From Segatella copri (GTDB lineage: Bacteria; Bacteroidota; Bacteroidia; Bacteroidales; Bacteroidaceae), in NCBI RefSeq assembly GCF_019127135.1, contig NZ_JAHOEA010000067.1, positions 1 to 15,374 of the forward strand: a DNA stretch of 15,374 nucleotides. Direction: 5' to 3'. Of the stretch, positions 6,155 to 13,796 are shown in pieces (position 1 is the first letter of the stretch; each line of letters starts with the position of its first letter). Both the position numbers and the translations under genes were made by a program. The notes under the pieces are model-generated. The model did not search any database. It was not told the DNA's origin and was given only the letters and a program-made list of their open reading frames with translations.

Positions 6155-6195
6155 GAGTGCAATGAAAGCTCGCTTTCAAATTGCCGAGTGCAGCT
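6155..6195. repeat. 41-bp secondary repeat, copy 2
   Basis: Nearly identical to 370-410. The internal hairpin here is TGAAAGC with GCTTTCA; in the other copy the loop is TTTG with a 6-bp stem. It sits inside the loop of the last wide stem of mosaic repeat copy 3, the same nesting as in copy 1. Confidence 0.8.
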
Positions 6196-6230
6196 CACTT
6201 TATCAACAAAGAAGGACGGGATGATTTTAG

Positions 6231-6256
6231 AAAAAACTTCCTTAAGGGTAAGAAAG
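6231..6256 (-). terminator. probable terminator of the capsule operon
   Basis: Read on the minus strand, CTTTCTTA and TAAGGAAG pair over 8 bp (one G-U) with a CCCT loop. They are followed at once by six T. This lies 40 nt past the stop codon of the last capsule gene and is part of mosaic repeat copy 3, so the repeat seems to supply the terminator. Confidence 0.55.
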
Positions 6257-6295
6257 GACGGATAGGTTTCCGAACAGATTATTCTAAGAAAGCTA

Positions 6296-7378
6296 TTAAT
6301 GCCATTTCCTCCAGAAGAAATGCCAAAAGCGAAACAATGGTTCGCATAGCGCCTCAGCAGGGAAATACTTCACGAGTCTTATATCCCGATACACCCTTTG
6401 GAGATTATGTCCAAGCTGTGACCTACCAAACCGATTCCGGGCATCATGCCTTCCGAAGTTACCGGCTTCCAGTACCTCATTCAACACAAACTTACCATAC
6501 TTCTCATTCGGAGGAACGATAAGCCGAGAGGCAGGCATGCCAAACACCTCCTGCATGATATACATAATGGCACCGGCAAACTTCCACAATCCCAACTCCT
6601 TCAATTCCTTCTGCAAGGAAGTTAACATTTCACAGTTAACACTTAACATTGAAAGAACAAAGTAGTAGTCAAGCAATTGCCTTAAACCAATCCCCTCATT
6701 CATCAAATGAGCATAGATATGAGTCAACTGGAAGATGAGATTGAATTCCACCGTAGGAATCGCAATCTCCCCTTGCTCTCCCAACATTACCCGATGCGAG
6801 AACTGCTCCTCCTTCATCCTCTCATAATATTTCTGAAGCTTTCTGTTATGCCAGAAGCACAACAGGAAGCTAGGGCGATAATGCACTTCAACCTCCACAC
6901 CCTTATACGATGGGAACTCGATGTGGTGATAGCACGCCTTTTCATGAGGCGAGATAGAGCGGACAAAGGAGATAACTCGTTTATCTCCACCTTCCACCCA
7001 GATATCAATATCGCCAGGAGTCCGGGAATAAGGATTCGAATACATCAAGGCATTTCCCTGCCCTTTCAGGATACAGGTTCTGAATCCCTTCTTCCGGAAC
7101 CACTCAGAAACCAGAATGGCAGCTACGTTCAGCCGAGCATTCGCCTTCTCCAACATCTGACTTTCCGCCATCCATTGGAGCAGCAACCCCTTCTTCATCC
7201 CTACCTGTTCCGCAGGCAACTTCTTGATACCATCAAAAAGAACGTCCACTAGGCATTGCTTCTTGGCAATAGCATAGAGCTCCTTCCAATCCGTCTCCTT
7301 CAAGGAAACTGGAATCTCCTTGACAGAGCCAATGCAAAAACGCAAGAAATCAAAGAAAATCTTTTGTTGTTTGGCCAT
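6296..7378 (-). CDS. NTP_transf_5-like nucleotidyltransferase-fold protein
   Basis: A 360-residue protein of the uncharacterised nucleotidyltransferase family PF14907, often found in polysaccharide clusters. The core is ILKGQGNALMYSNPYSRTPG followed by DIDIWVEG (about residues 104-130). The DID aspartates are the expected metal ligands, and VEVEVHYRPS (about 161-170) is the matching strand. The reaction is unknown; transfer of a nucleotide or a regulatory role are both possible. It is the last gene of the operon, 18 nt after the acetyltransferase. Residues 244-254 (MLSVNCEMLTS) are encoded by TTAAC-type repeat sequence also seen between genes, so they look like a repeat-derived insertion in a variable loop. 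Confidence 0.75.
   Translation of the reverse strand: MAKQQKIFFDFLRFCIGSVKEIPVSLKETDWKELYAIAKKQCLVDVLFDGIKKLPAEQVGMKKGLLLQWMAESQMLEKANARLNVAAILVSEWFRKKGFRTCILKGQGNALMYSNPYSRTPGDIDIWVEGGDKRVISFVRSISPHEKACYHHIEFPSYKGVEVEVHYRPSFLLCFWHNRKLQKYYERMKEEQFSHRVMLGEQGEIAIPTVEFNLIFQLTHIYAHLMNEGIGLRQLLDYYFVLSMLSVNCEMLTSLQKELKELGLWKFAGAIMYIMQEVFGMPASRLIVPPNEKYGKFVLNEVLEAGNFGRHDARNRFGRSQLGHNLQRVYRDIRLVKYFPAEALCEPLFRFWHFFWRKWH
6621..6650. repeat. TTAAC-type repeat inside a coding region
   Basis: GTTAAC, CAGTTAAC and CTTAAC words within 30 bp resemble the intergenic runs at 2821-2848 and 4731-4768. They lie in frame in the NTP_transf_5-like gene, where they encode MLSVNCEMLTS. Confidence 0.55.
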
Positions 7379-7396
7379 AAGTAAAATACAACGGTT

Positions 7397-7937
7397 TCAC
7401 ACTTTTACCCATTGTTGAATATTATGATCAAAACGTTTGATGATTTTAGCAGGTATTCCTACTACCATACAATTGTCAGGGATATCCTTTGTTACAACAG
7501 CATTTGCACCTATAACCACATGATTGCCAATATGAACTGGTTTAACTATCTTCACCCCTGGAGAAATATAACAGTTATTTCCAATGAGACTTCCTCCCAT
7601 ACCGATATTAACATCAGCATTAATATTGCAATTTGCACCTATGCGACAGGCAGGATTCACTACGATTGTACCATAATGCATGATATATAAACCAGGTCCA
7701 AATTGATTCTTGTACAATGTAAAACCAAGTTTATACGACAAATGCTTATGAATGAAATAATGCCATATTGTCATCAAAACAGTTATAGGGTCTCTAAACT
7801 TTCGATTAGCCCAATACTCATAATGTCTCAGATTAAGGGTGAAACAAAGCCGAGGATTTAATAGAATTTTAATCCAAGATTTTGCCCCCCCCACACATGA
7901 AATTACGCTTCATATCTTGGCGTATATAAGCGTACAT
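7397..7937 (-). CDS. hexapeptide acetyltransferase with frameshift in a G8 tract (phase-variable?)
   Basis: A left-handed beta-helix acyltransferase of the serine-acetyltransferase/capsule O-acetyltransferase type, probably using acetyl-CoA in the cytoplasm to acetylate a sugar precursor. The body (from GGAKSWIKIL) shows hexapeptide repeats, the active-site-type His in GLYIMHYGTIVVN, and the usual end VVGIPAKIIKRF. The first 14 codons (ATG 7937, MYAYIRQDMKRNFM) match the family N-terminus but are in another frame: a run of eight G on the coding strand (7885-7892) separates them. Seven or ten G would give one continuous protein of about 179 residues. As sequenced, translation from 7937 ends about 23 codons in. 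Starting at GTG 7894 gives a 165-residue product lacking the N-terminus. Phase-off allele or sequencing error are both possible. Confidence 0.8.
7885..7892. promoter_or_regulatory. homopolymeric tract, possible slipped-strand switch
   Basis: Eight consecutive C on the plus strand (G on the coding strand) fall between codons 14 and 18 of the acetyltransferase. The frame before the tract and the frame after it both match the protein family, but they are one base out of register. Position and length fit a contingency locus. Confidence 0.6.
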
Positions 7938-7984
7938 TTCCTTACGATTTTTTATCATAAATCAATAAAAGCATTTCCATAAAT

Positions 7985-8005
7985 AAGAGAGGGATTACTT
8001 CCCTC
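7985..8005 (-). terminator. hairpin over the stop codon of the WbuB-like glycosyltransferase
   Basis: On the minus strand GAGAGGGA and TCCCTCTC pair perfectly over 8 bp, with a five-base loop that contains the TAA stop codon. TTATTTAT follows, which is a weak U-run. In the 57-nt gap before the acetyltransferase gene this could act as a partial terminator or RNA processing site, reducing expression of the last two genes. Confidence 0.35.
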
Positions 8006-9191
8006 TCATTTTAAAGTATCTATCATATCCTGCTAGCAAAGCCTTGCTGGTATGTTCCCAGCTCAACTCGTTGATGACACGATTTCTACCATATTCACCC
8101 ATTTGCTTACGCTTCTTAGGATTATCAAGCAATTCTAGAATCTTCTTTGCCATATCTTCAGCATCATTTCTCTTAGCATAAAGTGATGCCTCCTGTGCAG
8201 AATATCTACCCTCTGTCAAATCAAACTGAACTAAAGGTTTGCCCAATGCCATATACTCCAATACCTTATTCATGGTACTCTTGTCATTCATGGCATTATA
8301 TTCATCAGAGTTGACACAAACATCAGCAGTATTCAAATAGTCAAGCAAAGTCTGATCAGGAACACGACCGGTAAATTCTACGATGTCGTCCAAGCCCATG
8401 TCATGACTCAGTTTCTTCATGTGCTCTACATCAGGGCCACCACCAACGATACCCCAGAACACATCATTTCTTCCAGGTAACTCCTTGATATATTTAGCAG
8501 CCTTCAAAAGATATTCAATACCTTCCTGCTGACCGATTACACCAAGATAGCCAACCATGAACTTCTTGCCACGCTTGATTTCATTCTTTGGTTCCTGAAT
8601 CTTCAGACGCTCCAACTTTGGACCACTTCTCAATACAAAGACATCCTCTGGTTTCATTCCACCACGCTCTATGGCAATCTTCTTATAACTTTCATTAGTT
8701 ACAAAAGCAAACTTACAGTGCTTATAGGTCTGGCGTTCCAACCACAACTGGCTCTTATAGAACATTCCCGAAGTCTTACCAAACTTAGCCTCATACAACT
8801 CAGGACAGATATCATGATGGTCAAAGATATAATCAACGCCCTTATTGCTAAAGAGTTTAGCAACCATCCAAATATCGTCAGGTGGATTACAACCGTGAAT
8901 ACAGTCGAAACCTACTTCCTTATAACATTTCTTTGCCAAACGATACTCATGCCACAAAGCTGCGCCATACTCACGAGCATATCCTAAAGCACCATTCCCA
9001 TCCTTTGGCAATTTATGGCGATAAACATGTACACCCTGCAAGAATTCATACTCCTTGTCATAGCCCTTACCTGTAGGACTAATTACAGAAACAGTATAAC
9101 CGTTAGCTGCTAATGTTGTTGCCTCCTGCCAGACACGAGTGTCAAATGGCACAGGCAAGTTCTCTACGATAATCAATACTTTTCTATCCAT
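7995..9191 (-). CDS. GT4 glycosyltransferase, WbuB-like
   Basis: A GT-B fold glycosyltransferase of 398 residues that adds a sugar from a nucleotide-sugar donor to the growing repeat unit at the inner membrane face. The N-terminal acceptor half has LPVPFDTRVWQEA (about 12-24) and FDHHDICPELYE (about 123-134). The C-terminal half has FMVGYLGVIGQQEGIEYLL (about 211-229) and the donor-site block NDKSTMNKVLEYMALGKPLV (about 302-321), the WbuB-type replacement of the usual E-x7-E motif. The start ATG overlaps the end of the heparinase-like gene by 19 nt. The donor and linkage cannot be read from the sequence. Confidence 0.9.
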   Translation of the reverse strand: MDRKVLIIVENLPVPFDTRVWQEATTLAANGYTVSVISPTGKGYDKEYEFLQGVHVYRHKLPKDGNGALGYAREYGAALWHEYRLAKKCYKEVGFDCIHGCNPPDDIWMVAKLFSNKGVDYIFDHHDICPELYEAKFGKTSGMFYKSQLWLERQTYKHCKFAFVTNESYKKIAIERGGMKPEDVFVLRSGPKLERLKIQEPKNEIKRGKKFMVGYLGVIGQQEGIEYLLKAAKYIKELPGRNDVFWGIVGGGPDVEHMKKLSHDMGLDDIVEFTGRVPDQTLLDYLNTADVCVNSDEYNAMNDKSTMNKVLEYMALGKPLVQFDLTEGRYSAQEASLYAKRNDAEDMAKKILELLDNPKKRKQMGEYGRNRVINELSWEHTSKALLAGYDRYFKMRGK

Positions 9192-11044
9192 ATTGTTGTT
9201 TTTAATTTATTATCATTTAAAGGATAGCACAATTTGTGCGTTTCCTTCTCCTTTCCATATTCTTCAGAAAACCAACATTTCTCTATCGTTGGTTCTACAT
9301 TTGCCTCTATACAAACTGTAATATCTTCTCTTTGGATAATTGCTTTTCCATTTTCAACTTTCACTTGGCAAGCAGGATGCAACACAAAAGTCGCATAACT
9401 ATCACTTGTTGCCGCCATATCATCCTCTATAACCAATTTGTCTGCCTTATTAAAGCAGAAAGAGCGACTATGCTTATTACCATTCTGCCAGACACATTCG
9501 GCAAGAAGAGAATCCTGTTTTTCCTTCAAATCAGATTTCAGAAGTTTTGTCTCAGCCTTCTTTCCCCATAGGAAAGCTCCCATCATCTGACTTTGTTCCT
9601 GATCCTTAGTCCAAACGGTATTATGATTATATGAACGTCGGTATTCATCTCTTTTCTGAATATTGCAATGATAGATATATGTTCCAGGATCTCCTAAGAT
9701 GCAATTGCCATCTACATAGAGTTGAAAACTCAATGCATCAGCATGTCCATGGGCAGCAATACTTCCAAAACCTAAGGGTGCATGATCTATACCTATTACA
9801 ACCTTACCATTCTTGCTTCTCAGAAAAGTATAACCACCTTCCTCAAAAGTCCTACTTTGTGAAGGCTTCCATAAAGGCAATTGCTCTAAGGCTTCGATAT
9901 CAGTCTCAGAATAGAGACAAGATATTGTCTCGGACAAATGATCAAAGCTTTCATATCTTTTCCCCAACACCAAGGAGCAAAGTTGAAGAAGATAACGGTA
10001 ATGGCAGATTTCTCCACCTTCCAAATCTAATATCTTACCCTCATCGTTATCACCAAATTCGCAAGCCTTAGTCTCATTCACCATAGAACAAGCTACAAAC
10101 TCACATTGTTTTTCCATCAACCTCTTCCAAGTCTCAGGAATCTTCATACCATAACATTTCATCAGATGCATCACCAAAGCGTATGCCTCCATCCCGAAGG
10201 TTTGATAATGCAAAGCCATCTCCATATTCACACCATCCTTATAATTCTGCTTCATCAATTCTTCATCGAGAATGCGGATGGCTAAATGCGTCCATACCTC
10301 ATTGCCAAAAGCGAAACCGGCATAAGCGATGGCTGTAGCTTCAACCAGCAAATGATTATTGGCCGAAGAGTATCTGGAATAATGCTGTACGATATAAGAA
10401 GCCATATTCTTGATGCCATTCTCCATATCCATGAGCAAGGCACCATTAGCAGTATATCCTTTCTTGCGAAGAAAAGCCAAAGCTACAGTCCATTGAATAC
10501 AACGTATAGCAACCTCCATCACACTAGTCCAAGAAATACCATGGAGGAAAGGATTCTTTTTGTTCCAATCCAAGAACAACCCTTCTAGCTCTTTTGCATA
10601 TTTTTCCTCTCCTGTAGCATAATAAGCCTTAGCTAACAAGGCAAACTGGAAATGTCTATTCAACTCCCAATTCGTTCTAGCATCACCTATTTCGTCTTTC
10701 TGTTTATAGCTTAAAGAATAGCTGAAATCCGCCCCCCATTCTTTATCTGTCTGGAATCCTGCACTCCATCTTTCCTTATATATATGATAATCATACCCAC
10801 CAAGAATATGTATATCTGTATTCAGATGGAAAGCAATATTCCTGAAATTCAGACCAACATGATCGGGATCAAACCTCAGAGATTGTAGCCGACTATCGAA
10901 AAGGTAAGCCGTTACGGCTACATCACACTTACCATAAAGTTTCTTTTCCTGCCCTTGCAGGTGCTTTTGTTGAAGTCTCCAACCGACTTCCGGCAAATTC
11001 ATTGCCCGAAGTCGATTGAAGTACCATTGTAATTTACTCATCAA
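9173..11044 (-). CDS. heparinase II/III-like (alginate-lyase-type) protein
   Basis: A 623-residue protein with the two domains of the heparinase II/III family. The first is an alpha/alpha toroid (about 60-370) with SSANNHLLVEA at 226-236 and ALHYQTFGM at 277-285, carrying the Asn/His and Tyr typical of the active site. The second is a C-terminal beta domain with HGHADALSF (432-440), DPGTYIY (452-458) and RRSYNHNT (469-476). Family enzymes cleave uronate-containing glycans by beta-elimination. Homologues inside biosynthetic clusters may edit or trim the polymer, or have another role. I see no signal peptide, so a cytoplasmic location is likely unless the N-terminus is misread. The gene follows the dehydrogenase gene by 38 nt. 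Confidence 0.87.
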   Translation of the reverse strand: MMSKLQWYFNRLRAMNLPEVGWRLQQKHLQGQEKKLYGKCDVAVTAYLFDSRLQSLRFDPDHVGLNFRNIAFHLNTDIHILGGYDYHIYKERWSAGFQTDKEWGADFSYSLSYKQKDEIGDARTNWELNRHFQFALLAKAYYATGEEKYAKELEGLFLDWNKKNPFLHGISWTSVMEVAIRCIQWTVALAFLRKKGYTANGALLMDMENGIKNMASYIVQHYSRYSSANNHLLVEATAIAYAGFAFGNEVWTHLAIRILDEELMKQNYKDGVNMEMALHYQTFGMEAYALVMHLMKCYGMKIPETWKRLMEKQCEFVACSMVNETKACEFGDNDEGKILDLEGGEICHYRYLLQLCSLVLGKRYESFDHLSETISCLYSETDIEALEQLPLWKPSQSRTFEEGGYTFLRSKNGKVVIGIDHAPLGFGSIAAHGHADALSFQLYVDGNCILGDPGTYIYHCNIQKRDEYRRSYNHNTVWTKDQEQSQMMGAFLWGKKAETKLLKSDLKEKQDSLLAECVWQNGNKHSRSFCFNKADKLVIEDDMAATSDSYATFVLHPACQVKVENGKAIIQREDITVCIEANVEPTIEKCWFSEEYGKEKETHKLCYPLNDNKLKTTIWIEKY

Positions 11045-11082
11045 TGATTGTTAATCATTAATTACTAATTCATTTTTACTAA

Positions 11083-12480
11083 TTAGAACTCTGTCTGTTT
11101 GAAGTTCATCTGATGCTCTTCATTCTGAGCTTCATGATTCTGGTTGATGTCCCCCCAAGAGATACCCTCATACTTGCCATCATAGTTCACTTCCTTCCAC
11201 TGGCGAACCAAGTCAATGACAATCTTGTTAGGATAATTCTTCAAGACATCCTCGAAGTCCTTTTCCTTATTAGTTACCACAAGTACGTCACTGTTCTTAC
11301 ATACATCATCCAAGTCGGCAGTAACGAAATGCTGCAAGTGTGGAATCTTAGCCATGATAAAGTCCTTGTTGGTACCAGTCAACTCTGAAATCTTCACGTT
11401 GCGGTCGTAAATCTTGATTTCAAAGCCCTTACCCAACAAGCTCTCAACAACATCGACGATAGGAGAACAACGCAAATCATCGGTACCAGCCTTGAAACTC
11501 AAGCCCAAGATACCAATCTTACGCTGACCTTGATTCATGATAAGTTGAACTGCACGTTTTTTCTGATTCTCATTACTCTGGAAGATGCTCTCAATAACAG
11601 GTACATCTACATAGTTGTCATGTGCCAAGGTCTTCAAAGCCTTCATATCCTTAGGCAAGCAAGAGCCACCATAAGCGAAACCAGGCTTGAAATAGTAAGG
11701 AGAGATATTCAACTGCTTATCCTTGCAGAAGATTTCCATCACCTTATGTGAATCAACGCCTACAGACTTACAGATGTTACCAACCTCATTACCGAAGACT
11801 ATCTTCAACGCATGATAAGTATTGTTGACATACTTCATCATTTCTGCCACCTTGATATCTGTGCAGATAAACTCAGCATTGATATGCTCATACATCTCAC
11901 GGAATACCTTTTCTGCATACTCAGAATCAGTACCAATCAATGTCAATGGTGGATTGAAGTAATCCTCAACCGATGTACCTTCACGAAGGAACTCTGGGTT
12001 GCTGACAACATTGAAATCAACGCCACGCTTCAAGCCACTTTCCTGCTCAATAATCTCACCGACCTTCTTGTTGGTACCAGGAAGAACAGTTGAACGGATT
12101 GCAACGAGATGCATGTTTGCAGGCTTCTTCTCACCAGCAAACTTCTCTTTCAATGCACGACCGATACGTCCTGCCACAGTGTAGATATAATTAAGGTTCA
12201 AATGACCTTCAGGACTGGAAGGAGTACCTACAACGATGAAAGATACTTCGGTTTCCATAATTGCCTCTGCAGCAACCGTAGTAGCAGACATCAGCCCCTT
12301 TTTGTGTGCTTCCTCACACAGTTCCGCAATACCTTCCTCAATGATAGTAGGCTTGCCCTCATTCATCAGACGCACCTTGTTCTCATTTACATCAACACCG
12401 ATCACTTTGTGACCCAACTTTGCTAAACATGCCGCACCTACGCAACCTACGTAGCCGAGGCCAAAAATACTAATATTCAT
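11083..12480 (-). CDS. nucleotide-sugar dehydrogenase, GDP-mannose 6-dehydrogenase-like
   Basis: A 465-residue UDP-glucose/GDP-mannose dehydrogenase family enzyme that oxidises a nucleotide-hexose to a uronic acid using two NAD+. The NAD-binding motif is GLGYVGCVGAACLA (7-20). NPEFLREGTSVEDY (161-174), MKYVNNTYHALK (215-226) and GGSCLPKD with catalytic Cys274 follow. The Leu in GGSCLPKD, and LSFKAGTDDLR further on, resemble AlgD (GDP-mannose) more than Ugd (usually GGSCFPKD). The predicted product is therefore GDP-mannuronic acid, though UDP-glucose cannot be excluded by eye. The C-terminal 20 or so residues (Asn/Gln/Glu-rich) extend beyond the usual domain. It ends 38 nt before the heparinase-like gene, which may act on the same uronate. 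Confidence 0.9.
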   Translation of the reverse strand: MNISIFGLGYVGCVGAACLAKLGHKVIGVDVNENKVRLMNEGKPTIIEEGIAELCEEAHKKGLMSATTVAAEAIMETEVSFIVVGTPSSPEGHLNLNYIYTVAGRIGRALKEKFAGEKKPANMHLVAIRSTVLPGTNKKVGEIIEQESGLKRGVDFNVVSNPEFLREGTSVEDYFNPPLTLIGTDSEYAEKVFREMYEHINAEFICTDIKVAEMMKYVNNTYHALKIVFGNEVGNICKSVGVDSHKVMEIFCKDKQLNISPYYFKPGFAYGGSCLPKDMKALKTLAHDNYVDVPVIESIFQSNENQKKRAVQLIMNQGQRKIGILGLSFKAGTDDLRCSPIVDVVESLLGKGFEIKIYDRNVKISELTGTNKDFIMAKIPHLQHFVTADLDDVCKNSDVLVVTNKEKDFEDVLKNYPNKIVIDLVRQWKEVNYDGKYEGISWGDINQNHEAQNEEHQMNFKQTEF

Positions 12481-12484
12481 AATA

Positions 12485-13795
12485 TTACTTCTGTTGTAAA
12501 TTATTTACTATGAGTTTAAATTTTCCTCTCTTACTATAAACCATTTCGTCCATAGAGCAAACCTTTGTTGTAATATCCATGTTTCCATGCCCGCAACGCT
12601 TTAAAGTTTCCTCTATAACGAATTCTTTATCTTTATCATTGAATCCCTCATCTGGAGCGATTCTTATTTCCAGCTTGCCTTTCACATTTTGTATCCATTG
12701 ACAAGCCTTAATATGTTCACCTTCTTCGATGAAATCAACACGCGTTACCATAGAACCATCCTTGCAAACAAGGATATCATCCGTTCTACCAACAACACGC
12801 TCTATTCCTCCTGCATTATCTATAAAGCCTTGCGATGATTTATTGACACCTTCTTTCAAAACAATTCTGTCATCAGTTTTATATCTAATTAAAGGGAATA
12901 CATCATTGATTAGAGATGTGGAAATAATATGGTCATCATAATACTCTTCTATTCCATATCCAGGATCTTCATAGTAGCCACTATGGTCGAGCGACTCCTC
13001 TAAGCGGATTGTTCTTTCCGTAGTACCATAGTGGTCATATACTTGAGTATGAAAAACTTGTGCTATCACTTTCCGCTGATAATCAAACAGTGTTTCTGAC
13101 GAAGTAAAAGCTACCGGAATATGACATTCCAATCCTTTTTCTCTCAGCACAAGCGCCAAACTATAGAGTGAACTTGGATAACCTTCTATCGCTTTAGGAT
13201 GATGTTTTTGAATAAGGCGATGATAAATCTCAGCAGTTTGTGGATTTATATTATAACTTGAAAGAAATAGAGTATTGCTAACATGAATTTTCAAAGAGAT
13301 TTCATCTCTTGTTAAATTTCCACGTAACGACACCATTGGTTCCCCATAATGATATCCACATCGTTTGCGAAAACATACAAAGTAAGCTTGTTCACGCCAT
13401 ACAGACTTCCAGTCTTGATAAACAGTTAATGGAGTACCTGTTGTTCCACTAGTGTGATTTTTGATAAGCCCCTTTTCTTTGCACGTTAACAATTCCTTAC
13501 CATGTTCTTTCAGCATATCCTTAGTCAGAATTGGAAGTTTCGCAATATCATCAAGATGCTTTATATCATCTATAGAATATACTCCACAATCTTTGCATAA
13601 ATTACGATAATACTCTGAGCAAGTATAAGCTTTTCTAAAAATCTCCAAAAAGCGTTTTTCATTTCTTGCTCTTAACTCGTCATGTGTCATATCATACATT
13701 GAGTCTATCTCTGACACATACTTTTTCACCACGAAAGGAGATCTTAACAAATACTTAAAGGATTCTCTTAAATATTTTTTAATGAGTAAAGACAT
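12485..13795 (-). CDS. CapK/PaaK-like adenylate-forming enzyme
   Basis: A 436-residue member of the phenylacetate-CoA ligase-like branch of adenylating enzymes, often called CapK in capsule clusters. ATP-binding motifs are readable in order: HTSGTTGTPLTVY (114-126), EGYPSSLY (204-211), DHYGTTER (254-261), YKTDDR (305-310), GRTDD (336-340), and the lysine-bearing end SKRGKFKLIV. It should activate a carboxylate as an acyl-adenylate. In this setting the acyl or amino-acid group may be attached to the polysaccharide, but the substrate is unknown and CoA-ligase activity is not implied. It starts 1 nt after the upstream glycosyltransferase stop and ends 4 nt before the dehydrogenase start. It is AT-richer than the dehydrogenase gene. 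Confidence 0.87.
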   Translation of the reverse strand: MSLLIKKYLRESFKYLLRSPFVVKKYVSEIDSMYDMTHDELRARNEKRFLEIFRKAYTCSEYYRNLCKDCGVYSIDDIKHLDDIAKLPILTKDMLKEHGKELLTCKEKGLIKNHTSGTTGTPLTVYQDWKSVWREQAYFVCFRKRCGYHYGEPMVSLRGNLTRDEISLKIHVSNTLFLSSYNINPQTAEIYHRLIQKHHPKAIEGYPSSLYSLALVLREKGLECHIPVAFTSSETLFDYQRKVIAQVFHTQVYDHYGTTERTIRLEESLDHSGYYEDPGYGIEEYYDDHIISTSLINDVFPLIRYKTDDRIVLKEGVNKSSQGFIDNAGGIERVVGRTDDILVCKDGSMVTRVDFIEEGEHIKACQWIQNVKGKLEIRIAPDEGFNDKDKEFVIEETLKRCGHGNMDITTKVCSMDEMVYSKRGKFKLIVNNLQQK

Positions 13796-13796
13796 A

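Larger units (their letters stand above)
5834..6270. repeat. mosaic hairpin repeat, copy 3
   Basis: AGCAAGCTGTCCCCC occurs at 5834 and again at 5881, followed by the common leader (about 5896-5985). The first round has hairpin 5986-6006 (CCTTCCT with AGGAAGG) and hairpin 6024-6040 (CTCTCCT with AGGAGAG). The second round, again starting TAGGGCGGTTACAT (6067), has hairpin 6081-6105 (CCTCTC, g-a mismatch, TCCC/GGGA, TGA loop). It then has a wide stem (6125-6132 with 6208-6215) whose loop carries the 41-bp repeat. A final hairpin lies at 6237-6256. The linkers are conserved while the stems differ but stay paired. It ends about 30 bp before the stop of the last capsule gene. Confidence 0.85.

Noticed and set aside
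4790..6270. Composite transposon bounded by copies 2 and 3
   Set aside because: The copies are direct and mosaic, there is no transposase or target duplication, and a third copy lies elsewhere. A dispersed repeat family fits better.
10732..10737. Run of six C in the heparinase-like gene as another slippage site
   Set aside because: Six G simply encode Trp-Gly in frame and the gene is intact; the same holds for 11151-11156 in the dehydrogenase gene.
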